Shown: positions 1 to 11,168 of the stretch, piece by piece | Layout of the letters: every line of letters starts with the position of its first letter | How positions within the stretch are numbered: position 1 is the stretch's first letter | Source: Candidatus Altimarinota bacterium | GTDB lineage: Bacteria; Patescibacteriota; Gracilibacteria; BD1-5; UBA2023 | Length of the DNA: 64,000 bases | Reading direction: 5' to 3' | NCBI GenBank assembly: GCA_023230505.1 | Contig: JALNXF010000002.1 | Span: forward strand, 1 to 64,000 | Notes under the pieces: model-generated | What the model saw: the letters and a program-made list of their open reading frames with translations, nothing else | Databases searched by the model: none | Told to the model about the DNA's origin: nothing | Made by a program: the position numbers and the translations under genes

Positions 1-268
1 AAATTAAAAAAATTAATTTATGTCTAATTTCAACTAATCTTATATTTCTCTTATATAAATAATTTAGAGATTATTTATTTCAATATATTGTTTAATATAT
101 TTTTTGGTTATGTTAAGGAGCAAACTAATCAATTAAATTGATTATAAAACACTTTCTTTCAAAAGTGCTGGACCATTGTATAAAAAAACCTCCACAAGTC
201 AAAAAAAAATTTAAAATTGTTTTTCTTAAATTTTATACATAATGAAAAGTGTTTATTAAACCCATTTT

Positions 269-1000
269 ATGATAAATTTGAAAACTAAATTTGATAAATA
301 TATTTGATCAAAAAATTATCCATCAAGTTATGAGAAAGAATTATTTTCTAAAACTCAAAAATATTGCAGATATATTTCCTGGATTCCAGGTCTTAAAATG
401 GTAGCCGTTTGTAATTCTTTGTCGATGTATGCAACCAAAAAAAAATGAAGTGATATTGATTTATTTATTATTACAGCGAAAAATAGACTTTGGCTAGTTA
501 GGATTATGGTAACTTTGGTTTTTCAATTACTCGGAGTAAGAAGGCATTGAAATAAAATAGCAGAGAGGTTTTGTCTGTCTTTTTTTATAGATGAAACTAC
601 TGAGGATTTCTCGAGTTTTGCAATAGAAAATGATATTTATTTATATTTTTGGATTTATTATCTTAAACCAATTATAAATAAAGACCTCACTTATGAAAAT
701 TTTATAAAAGCCAATAAACCCCTTGGAATTGACTCAATCAATCTCCACAAAGATAATAGAATTTATGAAATTCCAACTGAAAACCCTCACCCCAACCCTC
801 TCCACTCGGGTGGAGAGGGAGAAAAATTCCTGTCATTAATTCTTAATTTTTTAAATTATCTTCTTAAAAAGATTTTTTTGCCAAAAACTCTCGCTCACAA
901 AAAAAGACTATGAAATCCCGAGGGTCTCATAGTCTCTGATAATATTTTGAAATTTCATGATAATGATAGGAGAGTGGAGGTAAGGGAAAATATTTTATAA
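269..1000 (+). CDS. Pol-beta-fold nucleotidyltransferase-like protein
   Basis: This gene encodes 243 residues. The motif GSDIDLF at about residues 60-66 is the G-S-x-D-x-D signature that binds metal and nucleotide in Pol-beta-type nucleotidyltransferases, and its glycine is a TGA. A partly hydrophobic helix follows (WLVRIMVTLVFQLLG). Near residues 172-185 a palindromic repeat adds the peptide NPHPNPLHSGGEGE in frame. No other domain is recognisable, so the substrate is unknown; proteins of this kind may modify RNA, proteins or small molecules. The ATG at 269 is the first in frame and has no Shine-Dalgarno sequence. Fold assignment is fairly sure, function is not. Confidence 0.75.
783..822 (+). 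repeat. Palindromic repeat inside a gene (copy 1)
   Basis: A CCCTCACCCC-AACCCTCTCC element is followed by the hairpin CTCCACTCGGGTGGAG. It lies in frame in the nucleotidyltransferase gene and encodes NPHPNPLHSGGEGE. Related copies lie at 27052, 44581 and 48682 (inverted). Confidence 0.85.
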
Positions 1001-1062
1001 TCATTTGCAATTTTCTTATAGTTGGATATAAATATCAAATTTTCATAAACAATCATTTAAAA

Positions 1063-1608
1063 ATGAAAACTTTTTTAAAGAAATTCATTAAATCACCTAA
1101 GACTGTTGGCTCTTTTGTGCCAAGTTCACATAAATTAATTAGTTCAATGCTTAAGAATATTGATTTTTTAGAAGATTTATTGATTGTGGAATTCTGAGCT
1201 GGGACTGGTGTAATTACAAAACAAATCTTAAAAAAAATTTCTCCTAATTCTAAAATTTTAGTTTTTGAAATTCATAGCGAATTTATAGATGAGCTAAATA
1301 AAATTAAAGACCCAAGAGTTAAAATTATACACGATTGAGCTCAAAATATCACCAATTATCTAAATTGAGAAAAAGCTGATGTAATTATTTCTGGATTGCC
1401 TTTTGGGAGTCTGCCGAAAAAACTTGGGAAAAGTATTTTAGATGAAAGTCATAAAAATCTCAAACTTAACGGAAAATTTGTTCAATTTCAGTATTTTCTA
1501 CAAAATAAAAAAGATATTTTCAATACTTTTAAAAACCATAAAATCTCTCTGCAACTTCTTAATTTTCCCCCAGCCTTCATCTACAAATGCGAAAAACTCC
1601 ACGACTAG
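1063..1608 (+). CDS. SAM-dependent methyltransferase (phospholipid/rRNA-dimethylase-like)
   Basis: 181 residues. EFGAGTG at about residues 43-49 is the glycine-rich motif I that binds S-adenosylmethionine, with its first glycine encoded by TGA. The acidic residue after strand 2 follows (VFEIHSEF). SGLPFGSLP near residue 111 fits the motif IV position of the KsgA/phospholipid N-methyltransferase group. The N-terminus FIKSPKTVGSFVPSS resembles bacterial phospholipid N-methyltransferases (PmtA type), so lipid head-group methylation is the best guess, but a small-RNA or protein substrate is possible. The TAG stop lies inside the terminator hairpin. Confidence 0.8.
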
Positions 1609-1624
1609 TCGTGGAGTTTTTTTG
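1593..1624 (+). terminator. Intrinsic terminator overlapping a stop codon
   Basis: The perfect palindrome ACTCCACGACTAGTCGTGGAGT spans 1596-1617 and is flanked by A and T runs, so it can work in both directions between the convergent genes. The TAG of the methyltransferase gene is in its centre. The hairpin and part of its flank recur at 2604. Confidence 0.9.
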
Positions 1625-1650
1625 TGAGGATTTTTGGGATTAGGTAGTTT

Positions 1651-2529
1651 TTATGCAAAAATATTTTTTAATTTTTCTTGAATAATTAATATTTCTTTAA
1701 TTCAAATAGTTCAATACATAAAAGGCCTGGAAGCAACATCTGAAAAAATATTTTTTATTATCTGTTTTTTATTTTCAGGCAAACTTAAATATTCTTGTCT
1801 TGTTTTAAGTAACAAAGGAGAAATTTTTGTATTATCTGCAATTGAAAGTAAAAGTAAAGTCTTTTCATTTGAGCTTAATTTTTCAAAATGCATTCAGAAA
1901 TTTCTAAAAAATTCTTCTCAATGTCATTTGATTTCTTTAGATAATTTATTTTGTAAATCAACAGACGTTTTTGGTGTTTCTTTTAAAATATTTTTTGGAT
2001 TCTTTTCAAGTATACTAACACTTCCTGAGCTACGACTTGCAAAAGTAATCTTATCATAATACTCATTTGAGATAGAATTATTTCTATTTTCAATCATTGC
2101 ATGAAGGAGGGATTTTTTTCTTCAATCTGGAAGCTCTATACTTATGTTAGTTAAGAAAGCGTCCAAATCAGAAACTCAAACCTCTTTTTTAAGTACATTT
2201 TTAAATTTATCAGGATGAACACGAGAAAGATAAGCTATTCCAGTTGTAAGATAGCTTATCTCATAAATACTTAATTTAAAGCCCTCTTTAATTTCTTTTA
2301 TTTCTTTTTGAGAAATAATCTTATCTTTAAATATTTTACTACTATTAAGAGATTTAAGAATAGCAGAAACATGATTCATAACTTGTTCAGGTGTCTCAGA
2401 AAAATTATTTCTTTCAAAATCATCACTTAAATTAGTAAGTTTATCATTAATTTCATCATTTAATGATTGTTTTGGTTTTTTAATATCTTCTTTATAAGAT
2501 ATTTTTTCACTCCCTATTTTATTTCACAT
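1651..2529 (-). CDS. Hypothetical helical protein, 292 aa
   Basis: I do not recognise this protein. It starts MGNKIGSEKISYKED, is predicted to be mostly helical and charged, and has no signal peptide or membrane segment. Several in-frame TGA codons (the second codon, and C-terminal MYGTIGIKE) need the glycine reading. It lies after, and points the same way as, two very large lineage-specific genes (2652-5537 and 5568-7775). Its promoter is nearly identical to that of the 735-residue gene, which suggests co-regulation. Start chosen at the first ATG after that promoter. Confidence 0.7.
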
Positions 2530-2561
2530 ATTTTTTTAAATAAAAATTAAATTACTTAATT

Positions 2562-2591
2562 AGTTTAACATATTTTGAAATATTATGCAAA
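2562..2591 (-). promoter_or_regulatory. Extended -10 promoter of the 292-aa gene
   Basis: On the minus strand TTTGCA (2591-2586) is followed by 18 bp ending in TGT and then TAAACT (2567-2562). The element is almost base-for-base the same as the one at 7809-7838. Confidence 0.7.
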
Positions 2592-2603
2592 TTTTAGAGG
2601 GAA

Positions 2604-2634
2604 AAACTCCACGACTAGTCGTGGAGTTTTTTTG
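2604..2634 (-). terminator. Terminator, second copy of the 1593 hairpin
   Basis: The same 22-bp palindrome as at 1596-1617 (here 2606-2627), with very similar flanks (GTGGAGTTTTTTTGTG and then GATTTTTGGGA). It ends the 961-residue gene on the minus strand. The two copies bracket the 292-aa gene, as if a gene-terminator unit had been duplicated. Confidence 0.85.
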
Positions 2635-2651
2635 TGGAGATTTTTGGGAGA

Positions 2652-5537
2652 TTAAGCAGCTTTTTTTAATAATCAATCTAATTCTTCTCTAGTTTGAGAG
2701 GCAATATTTTGTCATTTTTCTTTTATGCTTCATCCAGAAATATCTCAAACTATATCATAAGTAGCAAGTCATAAAGCTCCAAAAGTTAATAACTTTCATC
2801 CAGTATTAGCCATTTGAACAGTTTTTGTAAATTTAGAAGTTTCTGAAAATGCAAATATTGCATCTTTCATTTTATCAAGTTTTGAAGCATCATTTGCTAT
2901 ATCTGCCACTTTTGCAGTTCATTTTGCTCATGCAAGCCAAGTTCTTGCCCATTGAGATTGTCCAAAAGTAATGAGAGTTGCTGCATCAGCAATAGTTCAA
3001 ACTACTCAAAATCATGCTCTCATCCATCTATCACCGGCTTTTAAATCTCTTCAAGCTAAATCATGTCATGTTAAAGCTGCTTTAAAATCAAGGATTTCAC
3101 TAGTTATTGGTAATAATCCGAGTCCAACCTCTGTAGCATCCCATTTAAATGATTCTTTTCAGGCAAGTCAATCTCTTACTAAACTTCAAGCAATAAGTCA
3201 AATAAATCATATTTTTAAACCTCCCTTAACAATTCAAGAACCTGGAACTCTTGAAATTGCACTATCAAATTTAACTCATAATCATTCTAGAGGTCATAAA
3301 ATTCATTTAGTTATTTTAATTCTTTTTTCTGTAGGAAGACTGTGTGTTTCATATAATCAATTTATTTTTCATAAACTTTTTTCCAGTCCAGAATTCATTC
3401 AATTATTTAATTTCAATATATCATCATCAATTTTTTGAATATCCTTTAATATAGCTTCTCTGGTAAGATTATATGGAGAATATTTATTATTTGCCTTAAA
3501 AATATCACTAAATTTACCGTCTTTTTTTCATGATAATTCTCTTAATTGTTTTTCTCAATTAAGCACGGCTTCATATTTAGCTTTTCTTAGTTTTTCAGCT
3601 TGATTATGATAATCTATAGCCTTTTCTTTTATTACTAATTGTTCTTCTAATAATCATTTTTTAAGCTCTGGATCTTTAATTAGAGAATCAATATCGGCCT
3701 TTCAAATTGTTTTAAACTCTCATAAAAAACTTGGATTTTTCTTTAAAAATTTCTCTATTCAGTTTTCAAGTGATTGTTGTTCTTTTAGAGATAAACTTCA
3801 TTTTTGTAACAAGCTTTCTAGAGTTTCTAATTCCTTGATTGTAGCCTTAGAATCTGGAATTCACATCGCTTTTCATTCAAGAGAGCTAATATATTTTCTA
3901 ATTGACCATCTTGTGTGAGCCTTACCAATTTCAAATCTTTTTCATTTCATCCATACATATAAAAATGGATTGCTTAGACTCCACTCAGTTTTTCAGTCTG
4001 CTTTTTCTTTTCAATTTTCTTGTGGTTTTTCTACTTGAGAATTCGCTGCAACGACAGCTGTTCAAACTCATCAAGCCACGACAGCAGCTTTCGCTCAATT
4101 GTCTACACTTTCTCAATTTGCTTTACCTTCTTTTAAATATTGTGGAAAAATTTTAGTAACTATATCTTCTACTTTCTCCGTTTTTCAGATTTCTATTTTT
4201 TTCTCATCTATTTGTTTTTTAAGATAATCTCTTATTGCATTTTCTTGAATATCAGATTCATTTGAAAATCCTGTTAATTCCTTTCATTTCATCCATAATC
4301 CCCTTAAAACACTTCTTACAAGACTATTTCATCAAATGATAAAATCTTTTGCATTCATTTTCATAACTCATTTAAAAACACTGTCATCTATTTCTACATC
4401 TAATTTTTGTTCTTTTTTAATAATTCCTTTTAGATCTTTAAATCAAGAGTCACTAAGTTTTTCTAATTGAACTCAAATAAATAATACCTTTATTCACTCC
4501 ATTATTTTCCCTTCACTAAATAATTCTATTGCTTTTGTAATTCTATTTTCATCAATGTCAAATCCGAGATGGTTTCTGAAAAAATCTTTTGTTCCATCAA
4601 GTCACATAACTTTTCCGAGTCCAAAAATTCACAAAACTCCTCATAAAATCCATTTCCATGGACCTCATATTTTATCTAAAATTCCACTGAAAAATCATTT
4701 TTCTTTAGAACCTGATTCTTTTTCGCCTCACCCAAAAAGACTTCAAAATATTTTATAAAGACCATAAGCTCAGGCTAATGCCACCGCTCAGGCAATATAT
4801 GGATGTTCTTTCGCGTATTTTTTAATTGTATTAGTTTCTGGAATTTCTTTTTTATTTTTTACTGCACTTTGAATTTCTCTAATTTCTTGAGTTTTAGAGC
4901 CTGAAAGAGTAGTTATTTTATCCCAATTTCTATCAAAATAATCATTTATTTCATTTCATTTTAAATTACTCGCTTCTAGATATTTATCTTTAACCGCAAC
5001 TAAGCTATCATCTAGTGGAATTTTATTTGAAGTTAATAAAACTTTAAATTTATCTTTATTTGATAAAATTTCCTTGCTTACTCAAGAAACTGACAAATGC
5101 TGAATTAAAGCTATCATTCCAAATTCAAAAGCCTTAAATTGTCTAAATTGAACGTCAATTCATTTTGTTAAATCTATAGATTTAATCTCTGAAATTTGAC
5201 TCTGTTGCAATTTTTGAATTCTTCTTTCTGGAGAATTTGGAGTTTCTACATTTTGTCTGAGCATATCTTTTTTTAATCATGCTTCCGCAACTATTGCTTC
5301 TCATTGAACCTTTGTAGATAAAGAAGTTTTTTCTTTTATTTTATCTTTTAAAATCTCAAAAATCTCATTATTTGGTTTTTTTATAATACTTTCTTTTAAC
5401 TCATCAAGTTCACTTTGAGTAAATTCCAAAGTTTGTTTAAATTCTGGGATATTAATATTAACTCAAAGACCTAATTTATTTTTAAGTTCTTCTTTTGTTT
5501 TTATTGTATGGATTATTTCAGACTTATTTGGAGCCAT
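2652..5537 (-). CDS. Large lineage-specific membrane-associated protein, 961 aa
   Basis: No family recognised. It starts MAPNKSEIIHTIKTKEEL. A long helical N-terminal part leads to hydrophobic, glycine-rich stretches near residues 245-325 (YIAGAVALAGAYGLYKIFG and ILGGVLGIFGLGKVMGL). Another apolar stretch occurs near residue 485 (AAVVAGGVGTAVVAA), then a coiled-coil-like region, then a final apolar Gly/Ala-rich tail. Many glycines are TGA. The N-terminus (MAPNK) resembles that of the next gene (MAPTK), and the two lie 30 bp apart in one orientation, so they probably form one operon and may act together at the cell surface. A secreted or contact-related role is only a guess. Confidence 0.7.
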
Positions 5538-5567
5538 AATTTTGTTTTAAATTATTATTTTATTTTT

Positions 5568-7775
5568 CTAAACACTAAATTCTGTTTTCCACTGCTCAAA
5601 AGACTTAAGTTCTAATTTATCAATATCATCTTCTGTCATTTTCTTAAAAACCATTCAGCTATCTTTGTAATTTTTATGTAATTGTAATCTCAAATCTGCA
5701 TATAAATATTCCTTATATAAATTAGTTTTAGCTATATTTTTTTCACTTTTAGTTAATTCAAATAACTTCTTAATTTTTTCTTCTAACATAATATAAACAA
5801 CATTATTTTCCATATCAGAATCAGTTAAATCACTTCATTTAAGATCAAAATTAGTTAATAAACTTTTGAAATGATTCATATTCCAAGAAGAACTATAGGG
5901 TTTTTTAGAATAATTATTTAAATCAACTCATTTAACATATTTTACTGTTTCATTTATATAATTATTTCTATAACTCAAAGATTGATTACCTAAATTAGAT
6001 AATAAAGAAATTTTATTAGTTAAAATGTTCTCAAATAAACCCAAATTAATATTACTTTCATTTATATTTTTTTCATTTATTTGTCATTCAAATTCATTTA
6101 ATTTTCTTCTAATTGAAGTTTTTAGTTCATTTAAATCAAAATTATTAATATTATTTTTATCAGCAAGAGAAAATAATGTAATTTTTAAATTTGATATTCT
6201 ATCTTTTAAGGCTTCTTTTTCTGATTCTAACTCTTCTTTAGATTTTGCCGGAGCAGCAGCCGGTGCTGATAATGGACCTCAAGTACTTCAAGTAGCCCCT
6301 GCTGTAGCAGCTCAAGCTCAAGCTGCAGCTGCTCATTTTGCTGGAGCAGAAGGACTAGTAGATTCATCAATTAATAAATCTATAACTTGTGCTACACTCA
6401 TTTTTTCAACTTTTTTTGGAAAATCTTTTCAATCTTTATCAATTCATTTATTATAAAGTTCTGATAATTTTTGATTTAATTCCTGGCTTTCTTCTTTTGA
6501 AACTGGTTTTCAATCTTTTCATGTTAATTGATTTGGAAATCAATCTTTAGAATTATATAATTGCATAAAATTGCTATGAAGAATTTCATCTTTATTTCAT
6601 GCTGCATCTAAAAATTGTGTATCTTTAAAATTCCCCCATTCAAGCATTTTAGCTTGTAATTTATCTATAGATCAAGAAATTTGATTTGGGATTCATTTAG
6701 CTTTTGTCCATGCCCAATCAACCATTTCTTTAGAATATTCAATTCAAGCCCTGTATGGTTCTCTGGCTCAAGCCTTTCATTCAATTGCATTTCAGAAATG
6801 ATCTGCTAATCAAGTTCATTTTGCTACTCACCAAGCAGCAATGCTTCAAAAAATAAGCTTTGGTTCTTTAAATAAGAAATAAATAATAGATCACATTATA
6901 GCAATTAATCCAAATGGACCGGCTCCAGTCATTATTTTTCACATTTCTGTAAAAGGATCTTTTAATAAATCTCAAACTTTTTGTTTTACAGATCTATTAT
7001 CACCTGGAATTCTAGTCGCATCTTCAAGATTTTTTCTTGCAGCTGGCGACATATTTTCAATTATTTCATCTGTTTTGGCTAATTTAGTTGTTCTATCTTC
7101 TTTGTATTGTTTCATTTTTTCATCTATTTTCACATCATCAAAAGCACCATTTTTATAAGAAATCATAAATGCTTTGTCTTTTTGGCTTAAATTAGAATTT
7201 TTTATGTCTTCTACAGAAATAAATATATTTTTATCTAAACCTGAAATTTCAGTTAGATGTTTATAATAAGTTTCTGATGTTATTTTATCAGTTTTTAAAT
7301 TTCAATCTTTATCTGTATTAATAGTGATATATTTATCTAGTGAAGTTGTTCTTTGTAGGATTGCCGTTTTGAAACTATCTAAAAGTTTAGGATTTTTAGA
7401 AGAATAATTATTAATTAATGTCTCAAATTCAAGTGAAGATTTTGCCTTTGAATCAATTTTTATTTTATTAGAATCAATATAAATTGGATAACCATTTGCT
7501 TCTAATTTTCAAATTAAATAATTTGCATTAAAAGCTCTATCTTGTTCATCTTCTAATTTTTCTATTGTATCTAGAGATGTTTTTACATTTTCTATATTTA
7601 CTTCTGTTAAATATTTCTCTATCTTATTTCTTAAAAATCAAACTTCTTTTCCTGTATTAGCCTTAACATCTTCTTTTGCTTTTGTAATATCTACTTCTTG
7701 TTTTAACTCAGCAAGAGGATTAATTTGAGGTATTTCTGGACTTACTTGAGGCGTTTCTGTTTTTGTTGGTGCCAT
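5568..7775 (-). CDS. Large lineage-specific membrane-associated protein, 735 aa
   Basis: No family recognised. It starts MAPTKTETPQVSPEIPQINP. A soluble helical N-terminal third is followed by an apolar pair near residues 280-325 (GLIAIMGSIIYFLF and LIFGSIAA). After more helix comes a low-complexity Ala/Gly/Pro/Thr stretch near residues 485-515 (SAPAKGAAAAGAGAATAGAT) that looks like a linker, then a charged C-terminal helical part. It is the first gene of the operon with the 961-residue protein. Its promoter matches that of the 292-residue gene. Confidence 0.7.
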
Positions 7776-7808
7776 ATAAATATTAAGTTATTTATTAAAT
7801 TCTTTTTA

Positions 7809-7838
7809 AGTTTATCATATTTTGAAATATTATGCAAA
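7809..7838 (-). promoter_or_regulatory. Extended -10 promoter of the 735/961-aa operon
   Basis: On the minus strand TTTGCA (7838-7833), 18 bp ending in TGA, then TAAACT (7814-7809). Nearly identical over about 30 bp to the element at 2562-2591. Confidence 0.7.
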
Positions 7839-7871
7839 TATTTGAGGCCTTAAAATCTTCTTTTGATTTTT

Positions 7872-7898
7872 TGAAATAAAAATTTCAAAAATTCGTAT
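7872..7898 (+). promoter_or_regulatory. ECF-type promoter (site A) before the ECF sigma gene
   Basis: TGAAAT (7872-7877), 16 bp, CGTAT (7894-7898). This is the -35/-10 layout of SigW-like ECF promoters. It lies 70 bp before the ECF sigma gene, suggesting autoregulation. The same layout occurs at 19984 and 22415. Confidence 0.7.
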
Positions 7899-7968
7899 CA
7901 AACAATGAGTGAGATTTAGTAAAAAAATAAAAATCAATATAATATAAAATATTTCTAAAATAAATAAA

Positions 7969-8535
7969 ATGGTTTCATCAGATTTAACTGATTATGAGAT
8001 AATCCAGAAAATAAAAGAAAATCCGGATAATTTTGGGCTTATTATTGATAGATATGAGCAAAAACTCTATAAATATATAATGCGCTCTACCGATATTACA
8101 AATGAAGAAGCAGACGATTTATTGCAAGAAATATTTATAAAAGTCTACAAAAATATATTTGAAGTAAAGGAAAATCTCTCGTTTTCTTCTTGGATTTACA
8201 GGATTGCACACAATTATATAATAGATTATTTTCGCAAAAATAGCAAAATTGAAAAAGTGAGTTTAGATGATGAGTCATATAGTTTCCTGATAAACAATAT
8301 AAAAAGTGACTTTGATCCAAGACTCGATTTAGATAAAAAAGAGATAAAAGAAATTGTGCAACTTGCTTTGTCAAAAATAAAAAAAGAGTACAGAGAAATT
8401 CTAATTCTAAAATTTATTGAAGACAAAAGTTATGATGAAATAAGTGATATCCTCCGTATACCAACAGGAACTGTCGGGACACTTATAAATAGAGCAAAGG
8501 CTCAAATTAAAGAAAACTTAAATTTTAATTTTTAA
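7969..8535 (+). CDS. ECF-type RNA polymerase sigma factor
   Basis: 188 residues, the usual length of an ECF sigma factor. Region 2 spans about residues 22-90 (DDLLQEIFIKVYKN and SWIYRIAHNYIIDYFRK, the core-binding and -10 recognition helices). Region 4 spans about residues 130-182 (EILILKFIEDKSYDEISDIL, then PTGTVGTLINRAKAQIKE), the -35 recognition helix-turn-helix. It contains no TGA codon. A membrane protein follows 10 bp downstream in the position usual for an anti-sigma factor. Three TGAAA-N16-CGTAT promoters in this window, one before this gene, are the likely targets. Confidence 0.93.
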   Translation: MVSSDLTDYEIIQKIKENPDNFGLIIDRYEQKLYKYIMRSTDITNEEADDLLQEIFIKVYKNIFEVKENLSFSSWIYRIAHNYIIDYFRKNSKIEKVSLDDESYSFLINNIKSDFDPRLDLDKKEIKEIVQLALSKIKKEYREILILKFIEDKSYDEISDILRIPTGTVGTLINRAKAQIKENLNFNF

Positions 8536-8545
8536 CTATCACATT

Positions 8546-9250
8546 ATGTCAATCAAAGATAAAATTCTTGGGAAAATCAAGAAAGAAGAGGTAAAACCAA
8601 CTTCCGTGGGTTATTTTATAACAAAAAAATATTTACAAATATGAGCTTTGATATTTCTATTATTTGTAGGAATTCTTCTTACAATGCTATTTATGTCAGA
8701 TTTTGGGGAAAATATGAGATTTTTTAATCTTCGTTATTTTCATTTCCCACTTCTTTGGATTTTAATAATTTTTTGAATTTGATTTTTTGCATTTAAAGAT
8801 TTCCAAAATACTGGAAAAGGTTATAAATATCCAATTTGATGGATAATTTGAACTATTATCGCAATATTTATTTTTGTAGGATTTTTAGGTTATAGATTTG
8901 GAGTTGGACACAATATGAATAACTATATGGGTTCACATATGAGATGATATAGAGATTTTACTCTAGGTCAACAAATGTGGAAAAATCCAAGTGAATGAAG
9001 GATGTGAGGTATTATTGAAGAAATTAAAAATGACAAAATTATTATCTCAAATATTAGATGAGATAAATTTAGCGTTACCCTTTCTTGAAGTGCAAATTCA
9101 AGTAACTTAAATATCTGAGACAGAGTGAAAATTATCTGACAAAAAACCGGAACTTGAGAATTTATCGCAACCGAAATTATAAATTCTGCCGGTATGTGAG
9201 GAGGGATGATGTGATGAAGATGAGGAAGATGAATGATGAACTGGAGATAA
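8546..9250 (+). CDS. Membrane protein with Gly/Met tail, ECF sigma partner
   Basis: 234 residues, co-transcribed with the sigma gene. A short cytoplasmic N-terminus is followed by three apolar segments at about residues 30-50, 68-82 and 97-115. Next comes a Met/His-rich stretch (GHNMNNYMGSHMRG), then a small beta-rich domain (IIEEIKNDKIIISNIRG...VTLSG) resembling the OB-like domain used for metal or ligand binding. The tail is GMGGGMMGGRGGRGMMNWR, where most glycines are TGA. By position it is the likely anti-sigma or signal-sensing partner, but no known anti-sigma domain is visible. The Met/His content would suit metal or redox sensing; that is inference. Confidence 0.75.
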
Positions 9251-9253
9251 CAA

Positions 9254-9287
9254 AAAATCTCTCGCAAAGCGAGAGATTTTTTTAATT
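9254..9287 (+). terminator. Intrinsic terminator
   Basis: AAATCTCTCGC-AAA-GCGAGAGATTT followed by a T run. It can end both the sigma operon and the convergent rubrerythrin gene. Confidence 0.9.
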
Positions 9288-9294
9288 TAAAATT

Positions 9295-9870
9295 TTAATA
9301 ATTCTCTACCCAAATTTCAAAATATGATTTTGGGTGATCGCAGCTTGGACAAACTTCAAGAGCCTTATTCCCAGTATGAATATATCCACAATTCGCACAT
9401 TTCCATTTTTTTATTTCAGATTTTTCAAAAACCTCATTGTTTTTAATATTTTCAAGAAGTTTTCTATATCTTGTCTCGTGAGCTTTTTCTACTAGTGCTA
9501 TACTTCTCCAAACTTTCGCAATATCACTAAATCCTTCTTCATCAGCTATACGAGCAAATTCTGGATAAAGTTCTGTCCATTCCTCATTTTCTCAATTAGC
9601 TGAAGCTTCCAGATTTTCAAGAGTTGTACCTATCTTCCCAGCTGGGTAAGTAGCTGTAATTTCCACCATTTCTCATTCAAGAAATTTAAAAAATCTCTTT
9701 GCATGTTCTTTTTCATTTAGTGCTGTCTCTTCGAAAAATGCCCTAATTTGCTCATATCATTCACTTTTTGCAACCTTTGCAAAATAATCATAACGCATTC
9801 TAGCTTGAGATTCCCCCGCGAAAGATTTTAAAAGATTTTTTTCAGTTTGGGTTCATTTAATACTTGCCAT
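9295..9870 (-). CDS. rbr: Rubrerythrin
   Basis: 191 residues. The four-helix di-iron domain (about residues 1-145) carries the EXXR/EXXH ligands in SFAGESQARMRY, FFEETALNEKEHAKRF and LVEKAHETRYRKL. The C-terminal rubredoxin domain carries CANCGY and CPSCD, which bind one iron. Rubrerythrin reduces hydrogen peroxide with electrons from rubredoxin-type donors, so it protects an anaerobic or microaerophilic cell. The glycine in MASIKGTQ is TGA, which excludes the standard code. Transcribed alone, ending at the shared terminator at 9254. Confidence 0.96.
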
Positions 9871-9940
9871 AATTTATTTAATTAGAAATTAAAATACGAG
9901 AGTATTGTAATATTTTTTTGAATTAAATCAAATTTTTGAG

Positions 9941-10903
9941 TTACATCACCACATTAAAAAAATACCCAAGTAAAATCATAAAAAATCCGACGATTCCGAA
10001 GAATGTAAGGAGTAATTTCATACTCATAACTTTCTTTAAAATCAAAAATTCTGGTAAACTAAGTCCGACAACCGCCATCATAAAGGCAAGTCCGGTTCCG
10101 AGGGGAATTCATTTTGTGATAAGAGCTTGAATTATCGGTAATATGCTTGTAGCATTGGCATACATCGGTATCCCTAGAATTACTGAGATTGGCACTGCGA
10201 AAGGATTTGATTTAGTAATATATTTTTCAAAAAATCCGGTTGGGACAAATCCATGAATTAGTCATCAAATAGCCACTCCGAGTAAAACATAAGGCATAAT
10301 TTTCCAGATAAGAAAAAAACTGTCCTTACTTACTTCTCTTAAAAATTTCTTCCATTTTCTGGTTTCTTCTTTTACTTCAGTTGGGACTCAAATACTCTTC
10401 CAGATAAATTCTGCCACTTCTCATTCCATTTTTAATTTCCCAATTATAAATCCTCAAAACATTCAAAGAAACATTCAAGAGGCTACATAAATAGCTGTGA
10501 TTTTAAGTCCAAAAAGTCCTATAAACAAGGCAACCGCGACTTCATTGATAAGGGGTGATGTAATGAGGAAGGTAAATGTGATTCCAAGAGGAATTCCAGC
10601 CTTCAAGAATCCCACAAACATCGGAATACTCGAGCAAGTACAAAATGGAGTTACAGCTCAAAATAGAGCAGAAAGTAAATAATCAAATCAAAACATTTTA
10701 TTTTTTACCAAGAAATCTCTGATTTTTTCAATCGGTAAGAAATGATTTATTAAAGTCATTAAATGAACTATAAAAATCATCAAGAAAAAAATCTTAATAC
10801 TATCATAAATGAAAAAATTCAGTGCTTCTCCAAGATGAGAACCATCAAGTTTGAGCAAAGAATAAGAAATATAATCAGCAAAAATTTGTATAAAATCAAA
10901 CAT
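9941..10903 (-). CDS. UPF0718 (DUF318) family permease
   Basis: 320 residues with about eight membrane segments. PFCTCSSIP near residue 87 and the later [13 protein letters not shown] are the paired signature motifs of this permease family (YraQ-like, also found in arsenical gene clusters). It lies 3 bp downstream of a 78-residue CPNC mini-thioredoxin, the usual partner gene. Known relatives have been linked to export of organoarsenicals or other thiol-reactive compounds, but the substrate here cannot be read from the sequence. Start at the ATG directly after the thioredoxin stop. Confidence 0.9.
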
Positions 10904-10906
10904 ATT

Positions 10907-11143
10907 TTATTTTTTTAAAAGAGATAAAATTTCCAAAACACTCAAAACTTTTCCAGAACTTACGACTTTCTCATCTATTACGAGAGCCGGAACGGACATA
11001 ATATTATAATTCATAATTTCTGCAATATCTGTAATTTTCTCGATATTTGCCTCTATAGAAGCAACTTTGACCGCCGATTTTACATTATTTTCAAGTGTCA
11101 TACAATTCGGACAACCAGTTCCGAGGATTTTTATAGTTTTCAT
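10907..11143 (-). CDS. Small thioredoxin-fold protein (CPNC)
   Basis: 78 residues. GTGCPNC at residues 8-14 is the redox-active CxxC motif at the start of helix 1, and MSVPALVID near residue 50 holds the cis-proline of the thioredoxin fold. This is the redox-active disulfide protein 2 family, regularly encoded next to UPF0718 permeases, as here (3 bp gap). It probably delivers electrons or a thiol to the permease substrate. Confidence 0.9.
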   Translation of the reverse strand: MKTIKILGTGCPNCMTLENNVKSAVKVASIEANIEKITDIAEIMNYNIMSVPALVIDEKVVSSGKVLSVLEILSLLKK

Positions 11144-11168
11144 ATTTTTTAAAATAAAGAATTAAAAT

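Noticed and set aside
1..268. A gene in the first 268 bases
   Set aside because: Only very short frames (such as 22 codons on the minus strand) exist, with no recognisable product; I see promoter-like AT-rich sequence and a small TCAATTAAATTGA repeat.
2971..3438. 155-residue plus-strand frame
   Set aside because: It is a shadow of the 961-residue minus-strand gene; the minus-strand reading with TGA as glycine is continuous over 2.9 kb.
6025..6456. 143-residue plus-strand frame with an Ala-rich stretch
   Set aside because: The Ala/Gly-rich linker of the 735-residue minus-strand gene gives this frame by chance.
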